Below are positions 49,928 through 58,757 of a stretch of 64,000 nucleotides of DNA, one piece after another (the stretch's first letter is position 1; each line of letters opens with the position of its first letter). This DNA comes from Desulfocarbo indianensis (lineage in GTDB: Bacteria > Desulfobacterota > Desulfarculia > Desulfarculales > Desulfarculaceae). The position numbers and the translations under genes were made by a program. The notes beneath the pieces were generated by a model that saw only the letters and a list, made by a program, of their open reading frames with translations, made no database searches and was not told where the DNA came from. Location of the stretch: positions 896,001-960,000 of the forward strand of contig LBMP01000001.1 of the NCBI GenBank assembly GCA_001184205.1, given 5' to 3'.

Positions 49928-50905
49928 ATGGGAGAAGACAACACTCTAACCGATAAGATAATGACCGCCGCCCAGGCGGTGGAGCGATTCATTCCCGACG
50001 GCGCGCAGATCGCCCTGGGCGGCTTCACCGTGACCCGCAACCCCATGGCCATCGCCCGCGAGATCATCAGGGCCGGCCGCAAGGACCTGTATCTGGTTTG
50101 CCATTCCCACGGCCAGGCCATGGACCTGCTCATCGGGGCCGGCTGCGTGAGCCGTCTGGAGATCGCCTATGGCGGCACCGGCAGGTTCGCGCCCACCTGC
50201 ATCCGTTTCCGCCAGGCGGTGCAAAAGGGGACCCTGAAGATAGAGGATTATTCAAACTATCAGATGAGCCTGCGCTTCCTGGCCGGGGCCATGGGCTTGC
50301 CTTTCATGGCCACCAAAAGCGGCCTGGAGACCGACCTGGTCCGCAAGCAGGGCTTCGACCCCGCCGAGCGCGGACAGGGCAAGGTGCCCTCCAAGAAACT
50401 GGCCATCGTGGAAAACCCTTTCAACGGGCCGGGCGACCGGGTGATACTCCTGCCCGCGCTCACCCCCGACGTGGCCCTCCTCCACGCCCAATACGTGGGC
50501 GAGGACGGCACCGTGCGCATAAAAGGGCTGGGCTTCGCCGACCTGGAGCAGGCCAGGGCGGCCGACCGCGTGATAGTGACCTGCGAGGACATCGTGCCCC
50601 GCGAATTCATCCGCCTGGACCCGGACCAGAACTCCCTGCCGCCTTTTCTGGTGGACGCGGTGGTGCCTCTCAAGTGGGGGGCGCATCCCACCGCCTGCCA
50701 TTACTACTATGATTACGACCCCCGGCATCTGAAGCTCTATGGCGATATGGCGCCCAGCGACGACGGCTTCCGGGAATATCTGGAAAAATGGGTGCTGGAG
50801 CCGGAAAGCCACGAGGACTATCTGGATAGGATCGGCGTCAAGGACCTCTTGCGCATCAAGGCGGACCCCGTCCTGGGCTACGCCAAGGGCCTGGACAGGA
50901 GATAG
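49928..50905 (+). CDS. CoA-transferase subunit A (glutaconate CoA-transferase type)
   Basis: A 325-residue alpha-subunit-like protein. It has ERFIPDGAQIALGGFTVTRNPMAIAREIIRAG near the N-terminus and VSRLEIAYGGTGRFAPT, YVGEDGTVRIKGLGFADLEQ later. Two starts compete: 49916 and 49928. GAGGA lies six bases before 49928, so I prefer that. The 169-bp gap to subunit B contains no gene. With the upstream TRAP transporter this suggests CoA activation of the imported acid. Confidence 0.85.
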   Translation: MGEDNTLTDKIMTAAQAVERFIPDGAQIALGGFTVTRNPMAIAREIIRAGRKDLYLVCHSHGQAMDLLIGAGCVSRLEIAYGGTGRFAPTCIRFRQAVQKGTLKIEDYSNYQMSLRFLAGAMGLPFMATKSGLETDLVRKQGFDPAERGQGKVPSKKLAIVENPFNGPGDRVILLPALTPDVALLHAQYVGEDGTVRIKGLGFADLEQARAADRVIVTCEDIVPREFIRLDPDQNSLPPFLVDAVVPLKWGAHPTACHYYYDYDPRHLKLYGDMAPSDDGFREYLEKWVLEPESHEDYLDRIGVKDLLRIKADPVLGYAKGLDRR

Positions 50906-51074
50906 CCGTATAAATTGAATCCGGGCGGGAAAGGGGCGGCCCTGGGGTCGGCGGGCGATCGGCCCCGGGCCGGGGGAATGACCAGCCCCTTCCTCAACGG
51001 CTAGCCAACAACCGGCCGCGGCGGAGTTTTACTCCAACGGGTGAAAGCGCGCCCGCGGCCAGCGTGAAGAAAAA

Positions 51075-51836
51075 ATGAGCAATTACACGAAAAAAGAAAT
51101 GATGGCCTTGGCCGCGGGCCGCCTGGTGCGCAACGGCGACGTGTTGTTCGCCGGCACCGGCCTGAGCATGCTGGCCGCCACCGTGGCCAAAAGGGTGCAT
51201 GCGCCGGACGCCACCGTGTTTTTCGAAACCGGAGGCATTGACCCCTCCCTGGAGGAGCTGCCCCTGGCGGTGGCCGATCCCAGGGTCATGGTGGGCACCG
51301 CCATGAATTCCGGCCTGATCGAGGCGTTTTCCATCCTGGGCCACCGCCGCCTGCGCAGCATCGCCTTTTTGGGGGCGGCCCAGATCGATCCCTACGGCAA
51401 CATCAACTCCACCGTGTTGGGCGGCTATCCCAAGCCCAAGGTGCGTTTTCCCGGTTCCGGCGGGGCCTGCGACGCGGCCTCCCTGGCCCATGCGGTGATC
51501 ATTTTCATGCAGCATGAGAGACGCCGTTTCGTGGAGCAGCTTGACTACCTGACCAGTCCGGGCTGGCTGCAGGGCGGCGATTCCCGCCAGCGGGCCGGCT
51601 TCAAGCGGGGCGGTCCCCTGGCCGTGGTCACCAACCTGGGGATCATGAAATTCGAGGAGGAGACCAAGCGCATGTACCTGGCCGAGGTCTATCCGGGGGT
51701 GGCCCCGGAGCAAGTGGCGGAAAACACCGGTTTCGAGGTGGATATCTCCCGGGCGGTGGTGGCCCAGGACCCCGGCGAGGACGAGCTTTACACCCTGCGC
51801 GAAAAAGTTGACCCCCAGCGGCTGATCCTGGGCTGA
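51075..51836 (+). CDS. CoA-transferase subunit B (glutaconate CoA-transferase type)
   Basis: A 253-residue beta-subunit-like protein: GDVLFAGTGLSMLAATVAKRV, VFFETGGIDPSLEELPL, LGAAQIDPYGNINSTVLGG and FPGSGGACDAASLAH. The catalytic glutamate of this class is in the beta subunit, and FETGGID is the likely site. It is the last gene of the FCD/TRAP/CoA-transferase cluster, and a terminator follows. Confidence 0.85.
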   Translation: MSNYTKKEMMALAAGRLVRNGDVLFAGTGLSMLAATVAKRVHAPDATVFFETGGIDPSLEELPLAVADPRVMVGTAMNSGLIEAFSILGHRRLRSIAFLGAAQIDPYGNINSTVLGGYPKPKVRFPGSGGACDAASLAHAVIIFMQHERRRFVEQLDYLTSPGWLQGGDSRQRAGFKRGGPLAVVTNLGIMKFEEETKRMYLAEVYPGVAPEQVAENTGFEVDISRAVVAQDPGEDELYTLREKVDPQRLILG

Positions 51837-51852
51837 TTATACTGCCCGGCAA

Positions 51853-51906
51853 ACGGGGGATGCCTGATCCCGCCGATGGCTTGGATCGGGCATCGCTCCG
51901 TTTTTA
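51853..51906 (+). terminator. Terminator of the CoA-transferase cluster
   Basis: ACGG..GATGCCTGATCC pairs with GGATCGGGCATC..CCGT and is followed by TTTTTAA. It is a long, slightly interrupted stem, 16 bases after the subunit B stop. Confidence 0.75.
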
Positions 51907-52114
51907 ATGATGATTGTCGTGCGCCCCCCGCCGGACCGCTCCGGACGGCTTTCTAAGCCCTGGGCATGAGAAAGCTAGTTCCCTTGGGCGAGATTCTATG
52001 CTACATTTTTGTTTCATGAGCGCGCAGGGTGGTCGGCGCGCGGGGAGAAGGGGTATACTTGCCATGGGTGACGGTTTGTCGCCCAGGGGGGATTGGTAAG
52101 GAGAAGCTGGGTAG

Positions 52115-52822
52115 TTGCGCTGGTCGATAGCCATACTAGCGGTTTGCCTGCTGGCGCTGGCGAGCCCGCCGGGGGAGGCGGGCGCGGCGGGGGCGGATGC
52201 CGCACCGGGACAACCCGCGGGGATCATCAAGGAGACCTCGCCGGGCACGTTCCAGTGGTCCCGTTTCTCCCTGGCCGGCCAGGGCCGCGACGGCTTCATC
52301 TCCGCTGACGACCCCCAGCGCCAGGGCGATCTGAAATGGAACCTGGGCAAGGTTACCAATCCCTATTCCATGCGGCTTCCCTTCAAGCCTCCCGCCGGCT
52401 CGCTAACCGCCCGCTTTCAATCCCGCAGCGGCGGAACCGCCACCGCGCCCATGTTCGGCGGTACGGTGGATGGCCGCAACCCGGATAAGACCAATGGGGG
52501 CTACCTGGCTCTGGAATGGCGGACCGGCTCCCTGGCGCTCACCCTGGGCGGCGGTTACAGCCAGGCCAGCGCCTTCACCGGCGAGGACGGCGGCGGGGGC
52601 GGCAGGGTTTACGCCTCATCGCGGGGCGCCTCCAGCGCCGGCGGCTCGGCCCGCTACGACGCCTTGCGCCGCTGGGGAGCCTACCTGGCCGCGCCCTACC
52701 AGATCACCGACCGCATAGGCCTGCGTCCCGAAGTGAGCTATTTCTACGAGGACGCCCTGGCCGGCTCCACCGGCCCCGGCAACGAATGGGTCATGGGCCT
52801 GCAATTCAACTTCGGCTTCTAA
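52115..52822 (+). CDS. Exported protein, possible small outer-membrane beta-barrel
   Basis: A 235-residue protein with a signal peptide (MRWSIAILAVCLLALASP, cleavage near residue 24). The mature part is Gly/Ser-rich with alternating strands (SLTARFQSRSGGTA, GSLALTLGGGYSQA, LRPEVSYFYEDA) and ends with Phe (LQFNFGF), as in many outer-membrane barrels. The start is TTG behind AAGGAG (52098-52103). It is monocistronic. I do not recognise the family. Confidence 0.55.
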   Translation: MRWSIAILAVCLLALASPPGEAGAAGADAAPGQPAGIIKETSPGTFQWSRFSLAGQGRDGFISADDPQRQGDLKWNLGKVTNPYSMRLPFKPPAGSLTARFQSRSGGTATAPMFGGTVDGRNPDKTNGGYLALEWRTGSLALTLGGGYSQASAFTGEDGGGGGRVYASSRGASSAGGSARYDALRRWGAYLAAPYQITDRIGLRPEVSYFYEDALAGSTGPGNEWVMGLQFNFGF

Positions 52823-52937
52823 CCGATCCTCTCTTATAACGTCTTGGACCGCCCCCCCGGATGGGGAGGGCGACGGGTAAGCTTCGTTGCGGGGGCGGCC
52901 GCTCTGCCATGGCCTTGTCCGCCCCGGCCGCGCCGCT

Positions 52938-53213
52938 TTACGGCTTGGCGGCGGCCTCTTCCAGGGGATAGGTGTGGGCGTAGAGATAGCCCATCTTGAA
53001 GGCGGTTTCGCGGGTCATGGCTAAAAGCAGCTCCCGCGCCTCGTGCAGGGCGGCGGCGGTATCGGCGCCCAGCTTCTGCGCGAGCCGCGCCTCCAGCCGC
53101 TCCATTTGGCTGAGGAGCTTGGCATAGGTGGCGTCCTTGGCCAGCAAGGAGCGCAGATAATCGCCTTCCAGCTCATAAAGGCGGTGGGCGCGGTACAATA
53201 GCTCTTCCATCAT
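52938..53213 (-). CDS. Small helical hypothetical protein (last gene of a 4-gene operon)
   Basis: A 91-residue protein, MMEELLYRAHRLYELEGDYL to AAAKP, predicted to be two or three long helices with no membrane segment. Its ATGATG start overlaps the TGA of the gene before it. The helix-rich pattern (LLSQMERLEARLAQKLGAD) could pack as a hairpin or coiled coil. Function unknown; its tight coupling suggests a partner of the preceding protein. Confidence 0.6.
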   Translation of the reverse strand: MMEELLYRAHRLYELEGDYLRSLLAKDATYAKLLSQMERLEARLAQKLGADTAAALHEARELLLAMTRETAFKMGYLYAHTYPLEEAAAKP

Positions 53214-53605
53214 CTCTCCGGCTTGAGTTCGCAGCGGCAGCCCAGGTGCATGCACAGGGCGGTCAGCTCCGGCAGATTATCGCGGCTGAAAAGGTGGCCG
53301 TCCCAAAGGCGGCATTCCGGGCAGACCAGGTCGTCGCCCCGGGTGATCCAGCGCAGGCCCTTCAATTCCCGGTGGGCGAAGGCCTCGGCGATGATGCGCC
53401 GCCACAGCGCGCGCTTTTCGATTTCAAATTCCCTGGCCTCTTCCCGGCTCATGGCCCCGCCATAGGGCAGCTTGGCGTACCAGTCCGGGTCCTGGGCGAT
53501 GAGCCCGTCTATCTCGTAGGACGCCGCCTTCATGAACTCGGCCATGCTGGGGGGAAGGGTCGGCTCCGAAGCGGGCCGCTTTTTCTGCCTGCCGAAAAAC
53601 CCCAT
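53210..53605 (-). CDS. Hypothetical protein with C-terminal Cys/His motif
   Basis: A 131-residue protein. The C-terminal third has DDLVCPECRLWDGHLFSRDN and then HLGCRCELKPE, a CPEC...H..CRC pattern that could bind zinc. It is reminiscent of the C-terminal zinc-binding end of SPP1 gp7-type phage head-morphogenesis proteins (C..C..DG..F....P..H..CRC), but the N-terminal part is much shorter than in that family. ATG at 53605 shares a base with the TGA of the upstream lipoprotein gene. No other phage gene is near. Confidence 0.6.
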   Translation of the reverse strand: MGFFGRQKKRPASEPTLPPSMAEFMKAASYEIDGLIAQDPDWYAKLPYGGAMSREEAREFEIEKRALWRRIIAEAFAHRELKGLRWITRGDDLVCPECRLWDGHLFSRDNLPELTALCMHLGCRCELKPER

Positions 53606-54696
53606 CACCTGGCCTCCTCCATTTTGGGAGGCGGCGGGTTGCCCGCTTGCGGGGCGGAGGGGCCGCCCGCTGCCGGGGACCGAGGGCGGCCCGGATGCGG
53701 GAAAGGGGCGCCGTCCGCTTTCAGGGCCGGGGCGGTGTCCGGCTGGGAAGCGGTGCGCGGCGGCTCCTCCACGGCGAGGCTGGGCGCATGCTTGACCAGG
53801 AATTGGTCGGGGGTCATTTGGTTGGCCGCCAAGGCCGCGTAGGCCTGCAGGGGGGCGACCAGGCTCACGGTGGACTTGGCGGGCAGGGCGTAGGGATCGT
53901 CCGGCGGGGTGGATTCGGCCAGCACCTCCAGCCGCACGCGGTCCACGCCGGGAACCCCGGCCAGCTCCTCGCCCACCGCCCTGGCCAGGGGCAGGAGGGA
54001 GCCGGCGGTCACCTGGCCCAAAAGCGGCGCCTCGCCCAGCCCGGTCCAGGAGGCCCCGCGCCAGCCGAAACGCATGGTCAATTCCTGTTGGCGCAGCTCA
54101 AAGGCCGGCCAGGCGAACTCCACGCCCAAATGGGGAACCACCAGTGCCATGCCCGCATGAAACTTGAGAAGCGCCCCGCTTAAAGGCCCGTCCAGGGGGC
54201 GGCCCGCCAGCTCCCCGCCCAGGACCTCGGCGGGACGGCGCAGCACCACCGTGGCGGTTTTGGCCGCCAATACCGGCTCGCTGGAAAGGCCCTTCAGCTT
54301 GGGGTCGTAGAGACGCCGGCCCTTGGCCAGCGCCTCCAGGGTTCCCCGGGCGGGGAAATAGCCGGGCTTACTCACCGTGAAATCAAGCTGGCTGGCCAGA
54401 GCGAACACCTCGTCCTTGGAGGAGGTGCCCTTGGTGTGATCCACCATCTGGGGCCGCCAGGCCACGGTGGCCTCGCCGTATTTATCGGTGGCAAGGTCTG
54501 CCGGGCCCGTGGGCTGGCCCTTTCTGGCCTGGAGAGCGATCCGGGCCTGGCCCACCGGCCGGTCCATGGAATCCAACACCCGGAAAACCAGGGGCTGGCT
54601 GAAGTCCCCGGCCCTGGGCTGGGCGGGCTCCGGCGGCGGCGCGCCGCAGGCGGCGATGAAAAGGAGAAGGGCCAAGATTGCAAGGTAGTTCCGCAT
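53605..54696 (-). CDS. Large hypothetical lipoprotein
   Basis: A 363-residue lipoprotein: signal peptide MRNYLAILALLLFIAACG with the lipid on Cys ~17. A possible Ig-like or carboxypeptidase-regulatory-like segment follows (LVFRVLDSMDRPVGQARIALQ, then DKYGEATVAW), then a mixed region and a Pro-rich tail (about 310-363). It overlaps the PilZ-like gene upstream by one base and the Cys/His gene downstream. I do not recognise the family. Confidence 0.6.
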   Translation of the reverse strand: MRNYLAILALLLFIAACGAPPPEPAQPRAGDFSQPLVFRVLDSMDRPVGQARIALQARKGQPTGPADLATDKYGEATVAWRPQMVDHTKGTSSKDEVFALASQLDFTVSKPGYFPARGTLEALAKGRRLYDPKLKGLSSEPVLAAKTATVVLRRPAEVLGGELAGRPLDGPLSGALLKFHAGMALVVPHLGVEFAWPAFELRQQELTMRFGWRGASWTGLGEAPLLGQVTAGSLLPLARAVGEELAGVPGVDRVRLEVLAESTPPDDPYALPAKSTVSLVAPLQAYAALAANQMTPDQFLVKHAPSLAVEEPPRTASQPDTAPALKADGAPFPHPGRPRSPAAGGPSAPQAGNPPPPKMEEAR

Positions 54697-55127
54697 CAGC
54701 GCGCCCCCGTGGTTTTGAGGTCTTTTTTGATCAAGCGGATAAGGCGTTTCAGCTCGCGCTCCCCCTGGGCGTGAGGAAATTCGTCCGTCAGCCAGCGCAG
54801 CTCCAGCAAAAAGCGCACGCCGCGCTCGTCTTCCTCGCGCTGGTAGGATTCTATCTCGCCCAACAGCGACAATTCCTCATGGGTCTCCGGGTTCTCGCCG
54901 GGGAAAAAAACCTGTATCAGCTTGCGCGTGATATTGTGTACGTCCATCAGCACGTGCATGCCGTCGATGAACGGCGTGTCCAGCACCAAAAGGGCTCCGT
55001 GCCGGCTCAAGACCCTCACCCCCACCGGCGCCCGGCCGGAAAGGGGCTTGCGCTCCCTGGCGTCCATGAGGCGCAAGCTGGCGCCCAGGGGCCGGGACGG
55101 AGCCTCGGGATTGGGGTTGTTGCCCAT
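54696..55127 (-). CDS. PilZ-like small protein (first gene of a 4-gene operon)
   Basis: A 143-residue cytosolic protein. The central strands (VGVRVLSRHGALLVLDTPFI, HVLMDVHNITRKL) could be a PilZ-type beta barrel, but the canonical RxxxR and D/NxSxxG c-di-GMP motifs are not both visible, so the assignment is weak. The C-terminal part is helical and basic. Its stop overlaps the lipoprotein ATG (54696). It is divergent from the PpiD-like gene. Confidence 0.5.
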   Translation of the reverse strand: MGNNPNPEAPSRPLGASLRLMDARERKPLSGRAPVGVRVLSRHGALLVLDTPFIDGMHVLMDVHNITRKLIQVFFPGENPETHEELSLLGEIESYQREEDERGVRFLLELRWLTDEFPHAQGERELKRLIRLIKKDLKTTGAR

Positions 55128-55228
55128 GCGGTTTTTAATCCGTCAGATGAGAGTCGGGGTCTGTTACGGCCCCCTAGCATTAACAATTCAGACGCCGCGC
55201 CGGGCCCCAGGGGACTGCCTGCGCCCGA

Positions 55229-55257
55229 TTGACGGGCCGTGGAGCGCGTGCTAGTTT
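55229..55257 (+). promoter_or_regulatory. Candidate promoter of the PpiD-like gene
   Basis: TTGACG (55229-55234), 17 bases, TAGTTT (55252-55257), about 70 bases before the ATG. An AT-rich stretch with TATTATACAT follows and offers an alternative -10, so the assignment is tentative. Confidence 0.4.
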
Positions 55258-55329
55258 TTAGCTCTTATTATACATGACATATTAACCTCAGCCCGCCACC
55301 GCTTATTTTGGCGATAAAAGGCCGAAGCC

Positions 55330-57216
55330 ATGCTTGAACTGATGCGCAAACACGCCGGGAGTTGGATTATCAAGATCGTGCTGGGGGCCATCGCCCTGGC
55401 CTTCGCGCTTTCCTTCGGCGTCTATTCCTATTACGGCAGCCCCCGCGACGTGGCCGTCAAGGTCAACGGCGAGCCCATAACCATGAAGCAGGTCAGCGAT
55501 GAGCTGGGCCGCATGACCGACGAGGCCAGGGCCCAGATGGGCGACCAGTTCGACAAGCTGGCGCCGCTGTTGAACCTGCGGCAAAGGGCCCTGGACCGGC
55601 TGGTGGACCAGGCCCTTTTGTTCCAGGCCGCCAACCGCATGGGCATCGTGGTGAGCGAGGAGGAGATCCGCCGGCGGGTGGCCGGCATGGAGGCCTTCCA
55701 GCGGGGGGGAAGCTTCGATCTGGAGACCTATCAACGGGTGCTGGCCCGCAACCGGCTGACTCCCGAGGTCTTCGAGGCCCTGCAGCGCGACGGCATGATC
55801 ATGGAAAAGCTGAGCATCCTCATCGCCGGCGCCGCCCAGATCACCCCCCTGGAGGTGGACCACGAGCTGGAGCAAAGGCTGGCCGAGGTGAAGGGCGTCT
55901 ACAAGGTTTTCAATCCGGACGACTACCTGAAAAAGCAGGAGGTGAGCCCGGCTGAGGCGCAAGCCTATTACGACCAGCACAAGCGCCAGTATCTGGTGCC
56001 CGAAAAGCTGGTCCTGGAATACATGCAGTTCCCGGCCGCCGAGTTCCGCGACCAGGCCGACGTGCGGCCCGACGACGTGCGCGATTTCTACGAGATGAAC
56101 CGCAACCGCTACGCCAAGCCCGAAAGGGTGCACGCGCGGCACATCCTGTACGCCCTGCCGGAAAAACCCACCGCGGCCCAGGAGGAGGCGGCCCAGAAGC
56201 TGGCCGAAAAAACCCTGGAGCTGGCCAAACAGCCGGGCCAGGATTTCGCCGCGCTGGCCAAGGAGCACTCCCAGGGCCCCACCGCCACGAACGGCGGCGA
56301 CTTGGGCTGGTTCGGCCGGGGCCAGATGGTGAAGCCCTTCGAGGACCTGGCCTTTACGCTCAAGCCCGGCGAGATGGGCGTGGTGCAGACCCGCTTCGGC
56401 TGGCACGTGATCAAGGTGGAGGACCACCAGGCGGCCGAGGTGACGCCCCTGGAAAAGGTGGAAGGCGAGATCAAGAACGAACTAACCGAGCGCCAGGCCA
56501 GGGAGCTGGCGGCGGCCGCCGCGGAAAGGGCCTTTGACCAGGCCGCCAAGGGCGCCGATTTCCAGGAGCTGGCCAAGGCGCAGAAGCGTTCGCTCTATAC
56601 CACCGAGCCCCTGGCGAAGGGCAAGCCGGTGGCCGGCCTGCCCGGCTTGCAGGGCCTGGCCCAGGCGGTGGAGGGGCTCGGCGCGGGGCAGGTGGCGCCC
56701 GTCATGCATTACGAGGACGGCAGCGTGGTGGCCCTGCTCAAGGAGCTGATTCCGGAGAGCGTGAAGCCCTTCAAGGACGTGGAAGAGGAAGTGCGCCTCT
56801 CGCTCAAGGAGGAAAAGGCCGAAAAGGAAGCCCAGGCCGCGGCGGCCAAACTGTTGGAGAAGCTGCGGGCGGCCCAGGACCCCGGCCAGGAACTGCTCAA
56901 GGAATCGGGGGCCAAGGAGACCGGCTGGATCAAGCCGGGGGAGGAGGTGCCCGGCCTGGAGCACTCCGACCGCCTGGCCGACGCCTTTTTCCTGCGCCCC
57001 GCCGAGGCGCGGGTCTTGCCCAAGCCCATCGCCGCGGGCGAGGTCATCGTGGCGGCGGTTTTGACCGGCCGCAAAGCGCCCGACCAGGAAGCCATGGCGG
57101 CCAACCGCGAAAAGGCGCGGGCCGAGCTGCTGCTCTCCAAGCGGAGGCAATTGGTGCAGGATTTCCTGTCCGACCTGCGGGACCAGGCCGAGATCCAGAT
57201 GGTGGCCAAGTTGTAG
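55330..57216 (+). CDS. ppiD: Membrane-anchored peptidyl-prolyl isomerase/chaperone (PpiD/SurA-like)
   Basis: A 628-residue inner-membrane foldase facing the periplasm. It has an N-terminal anchor ([20 protein letters not shown]), a SurA-N-like chaperone domain (about 40-210), a parvulin rotamase domain (about 262-360: [46 protein letters not shown]) and a helical C-terminal part. It would help folding of exported and outer-membrane proteins. A candidate promoter lies at 55229-55257. It precedes trmO by 10 bp. Confidence 0.9.
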   Translation: MLELMRKHAGSWIIKIVLGAIALAFALSFGVYSYYGSPRDVAVKVNGEPITMKQVSDELGRMTDEARAQMGDQFDKLAPLLNLRQRALDRLVDQALLFQAANRMGIVVSEEEIRRRVAGMEAFQRGGSFDLETYQRVLARNRLTPEVFEALQRDGMIMEKLSILIAGAAQITPLEVDHELEQRLAEVKGVYKVFNPDDYLKKQEVSPAEAQAYYDQHKRQYLVPEKLVLEYMQFPAAEFRDQADVRPDDVRDFYEMNRNRYAKPERVHARHILYALPEKPTAAQEEAAQKLAEKTLELAKQPGQDFAALAKEHSQGPTATNGGDLGWFGRGQMVKPFEDLAFTLKPGEMGVVQTRFGWHVIKVEDHQAAEVTPLEKVEGEIKNELTERQARELAAAAAERAFDQAAKGADFQELAKAQKRSLYTTEPLAKGKPVAGLPGLQGLAQAVEGLGAGQVAPVMHYEDGSVVALLKELIPESVKPFKDVEEEVRLSLKEEKAEKEAQAAAAKLLEKLRAAQDPGQELLKESGAKETGWIKPGEEVPGLEHSDRLADAFFLRPAEARVLPKPIAAGEVIVAAVLTGRKAPDQEAMAANREKARAELLLSKRRQLVQDFLSDLRDQAEIQMVAKL

Positions 57217-57226
57217 AAGGAGCGGC

Positions 57227-57652
57227 ATGGACCCACAGGATGCCCATACTTGGGAGCCCATCGGGGTGGTGCGCTCCGCTTACGGCTCCCGCCGGGAAGC
57301 CCCCAAGCAGGGGCCCGAGGCGGGCGGCCAGGCGGTCATAGAGCTCCGCGAGCAATGGGCGCCGGCCCTCAAGGGCCTGGAGCCGGGCCGCTATCTGTGG
57401 GTGCTCACCTATTTCCACCAGGCGGACCGGCCCCGGCAGGAGGTGCACCCTCGGGGAGACCCCAGCCGGCCCCTCACCGGACTCTTCAACAGCCGCGCCC
57501 CCAGCCGGCCCAATCCCATCGGGCTCACCCTGGTCAAGCTGGCGGCCATAGCCGGCAACAAACTCACCGTGCGCGGGCTGGAGGCCCTGGACGGCACCCC
57601 GGTGCTGGACCTCAAGCCCTACGTGCCCGGCATAGACGAGCCCCGGGATTAG
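57227..57652 (+). CDS. trmO: tRNA (N6-threonylcarbamoyladenosine-37-N6)-methyltransferase TrmO
   Basis: A SAM-dependent tRNA methyltransferase of the TsaA/YaeB family; 141 residues. Signatures are WEPIGVVRSAYGSRREAPKQ at the start, LWVLTYFHQADRPR, GDPSRPLTGLFNSRAPSRPN (the family FATRSPxRPN-like loop) and the ending LDGTPVLDLKPYVPGID. It modifies t6A37 in certain tRNAs. Its TAG stop codon is the first three bases of repeat copy D. Confidence 0.92.
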   Translation: MDPQDAHTWEPIGVVRSAYGSRREAPKQGPEAGGQAVIELREQWAPALKGLEPGRYLWVLTYFHQADRPRQEVHPRGDPSRPLTGLFNSRAPSRPNPIGLTLVKLAAIAGNKLTVRGLEALDGTPVLDLKPYVPGIDEPRD

Positions 57653-57909
57653 CCCGCTTATTTCATGAAGGTTGGGTGGCCATGGCGGATTCGGCGACCA
57701 AGGCGGGCGGATTGAAGAATGAGCCCCATATTAAAAGGTGGCGATTTGTCGCCCGGAGCGGCACAGCCGGTTGACCGCCGCTCAGGCGGCAGGCAAGCCA
57801 AGGAGGCAGGCGTGGTTGTAACCCCAGCGACGACTTGGCGCGGCCGGCAACGCGGGCGGCGGGCATCCGGCGCAGCCGGACATCTGACCCTCTTGAAATA
57901 CGCGGGCTA
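57650..57909. repeat. Copy D: intact 260-bp element with inverted ends
   Basis: It begins TAGCCCGCTTATTTCATG and ends TTGAAATACGCGGGCTA, with the ends inverted relative to each other. Read on the minus strand from 57909 its first half matches copies B and C: CCGGCTGCGCCGG, GCGTTGCCGGCC, ACGCCTGC and CCGGCTGTGCC at equivalent spacing. Both ends sit at a TA: TAG is the trmO stop on the left, and CTAGG with the MBL gene ATG 6 bases beyond on the right. It lies in the only gap of a trmO-MBL-ttcA gene row. Confidence 0.85.
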
Positions 57910-57914
57910 GGATC

Positions 57915-58757
57915 ATGGCGAAGATAAAAATCGTGGTGGTGGTGGACAACACGCCCGGCGGCCTCGGCTGCCTGGCCGAGCACGGTCTTTCCCTGTGGGT
58001 GGAGTGCGACGGCCGTTGCCTGCTCTACGACACCGGCGCGGGCAAGGCGCTCCTGCCCAATCTGGAGGCCCTGGAGCTGGACCCCCGGCGCTTGGAGTGC
58101 GTGGTCTTAAGCCATGGCCATTACGACCACGTGGGCGGCCTGGCCGGCCTCTTGAAGGCGCGCGCCGCCGAGGGCCTTAAAACCCCGGTTTGGTGCCACC
58201 CAGCGGTTTTCCATCCCCATCTCAAGGAGGCCCTCGGCCAGGTTTCCGACCTGGGCCCGCCCCATGGCCGGCTGGAGGATTACCAGGGCCTGGGGGCCGA
58301 GTTCCATTGGGTTGAAGGCAACGCCGCGCCCCTTCCGGGGGTGATCCTTCTGGCGCCCATCGCCCGCCGCACCGAGTTCGAGGGGGCGCAACCCGGCCTG
58401 GTCACCAAAGAGGGCGGCGGCTTGACGCCCGATCCTTTCCTGGATGACCTGGCCCTGGTGCTGGAGAACGACGGCGAGCCCCTGGTTTTGACCGGCTGCG
58501 CCCACGCCGGGGTGGTAAATATCCTTCTGGCGGTGGAGGAGGCCCTGGGCCGGCGTCCCCACGCCCTCATCGGCGGCACCCACCTGGGCCCGGCGCCCGA
58601 GGCCCAGCGCATGGCGGTCCTGGCGGAGCTGGAGGCCAGGCCGGAGCTGCAAGTGGTGGCGGGCCACTGCACGGGGCGCGAGGTGATGGGGCATTTGGCC
58701 CGGCGGCTGGGCTTGCGCTTCAAGCCGCTCTGCGTGGGCCAGGTGATGGAAATTTGA
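57915..58757 (+). CDS. MBL-fold metallo-hydrolase
   Basis: A 280-residue metallo-beta-lactamase-fold protein: the metal motif VVLSHGHYDHVGGL (about 61), later histidines in WCHPAVFHP, LTGCAHAGVVNIL and LQVVAGHCTG. The layout is close to the 7,8-dihydropterin-methyl-aminobenzene phosphate synthase-like group. The start at 57915 is close behind repeat copy D. The stop overlaps the TTG of the following ttcA-like gene. Substrate unknown. Confidence 0.82.
   Translation: MAKIKIVVVVDNTPGGLGCLAEHGLSLWVECDGRCLLYDTGAGKALLPNLEALELDPRRLECVVLSHGHYDHVGGLAGLLKARAAEGLKTPVWCHPAVFHPHLKEALGQVSDLGPPHGRLEDYQGLGAEFHWVEGNAAPLPGVILLAPIARRTEFEGAQPGLVTKEGGGLTPDPFLDDLALVLENDGEPLVLTGCAHAGVVNILLAVEEALGRRPHALIGGTHLGPAPEAQRMAVLAELEARPELQVVAGHCTGREVMGHLARRLGLRFKPLCVGQVMEI

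Noticed and set aside
53210-53605. Prophage remnant
   Set aside because: Only one protein has a phage-like cysteine end; there is no integrase, capsid, tail or attachment site nearby, and the genes overlap tightly with a lipoprotein gene.
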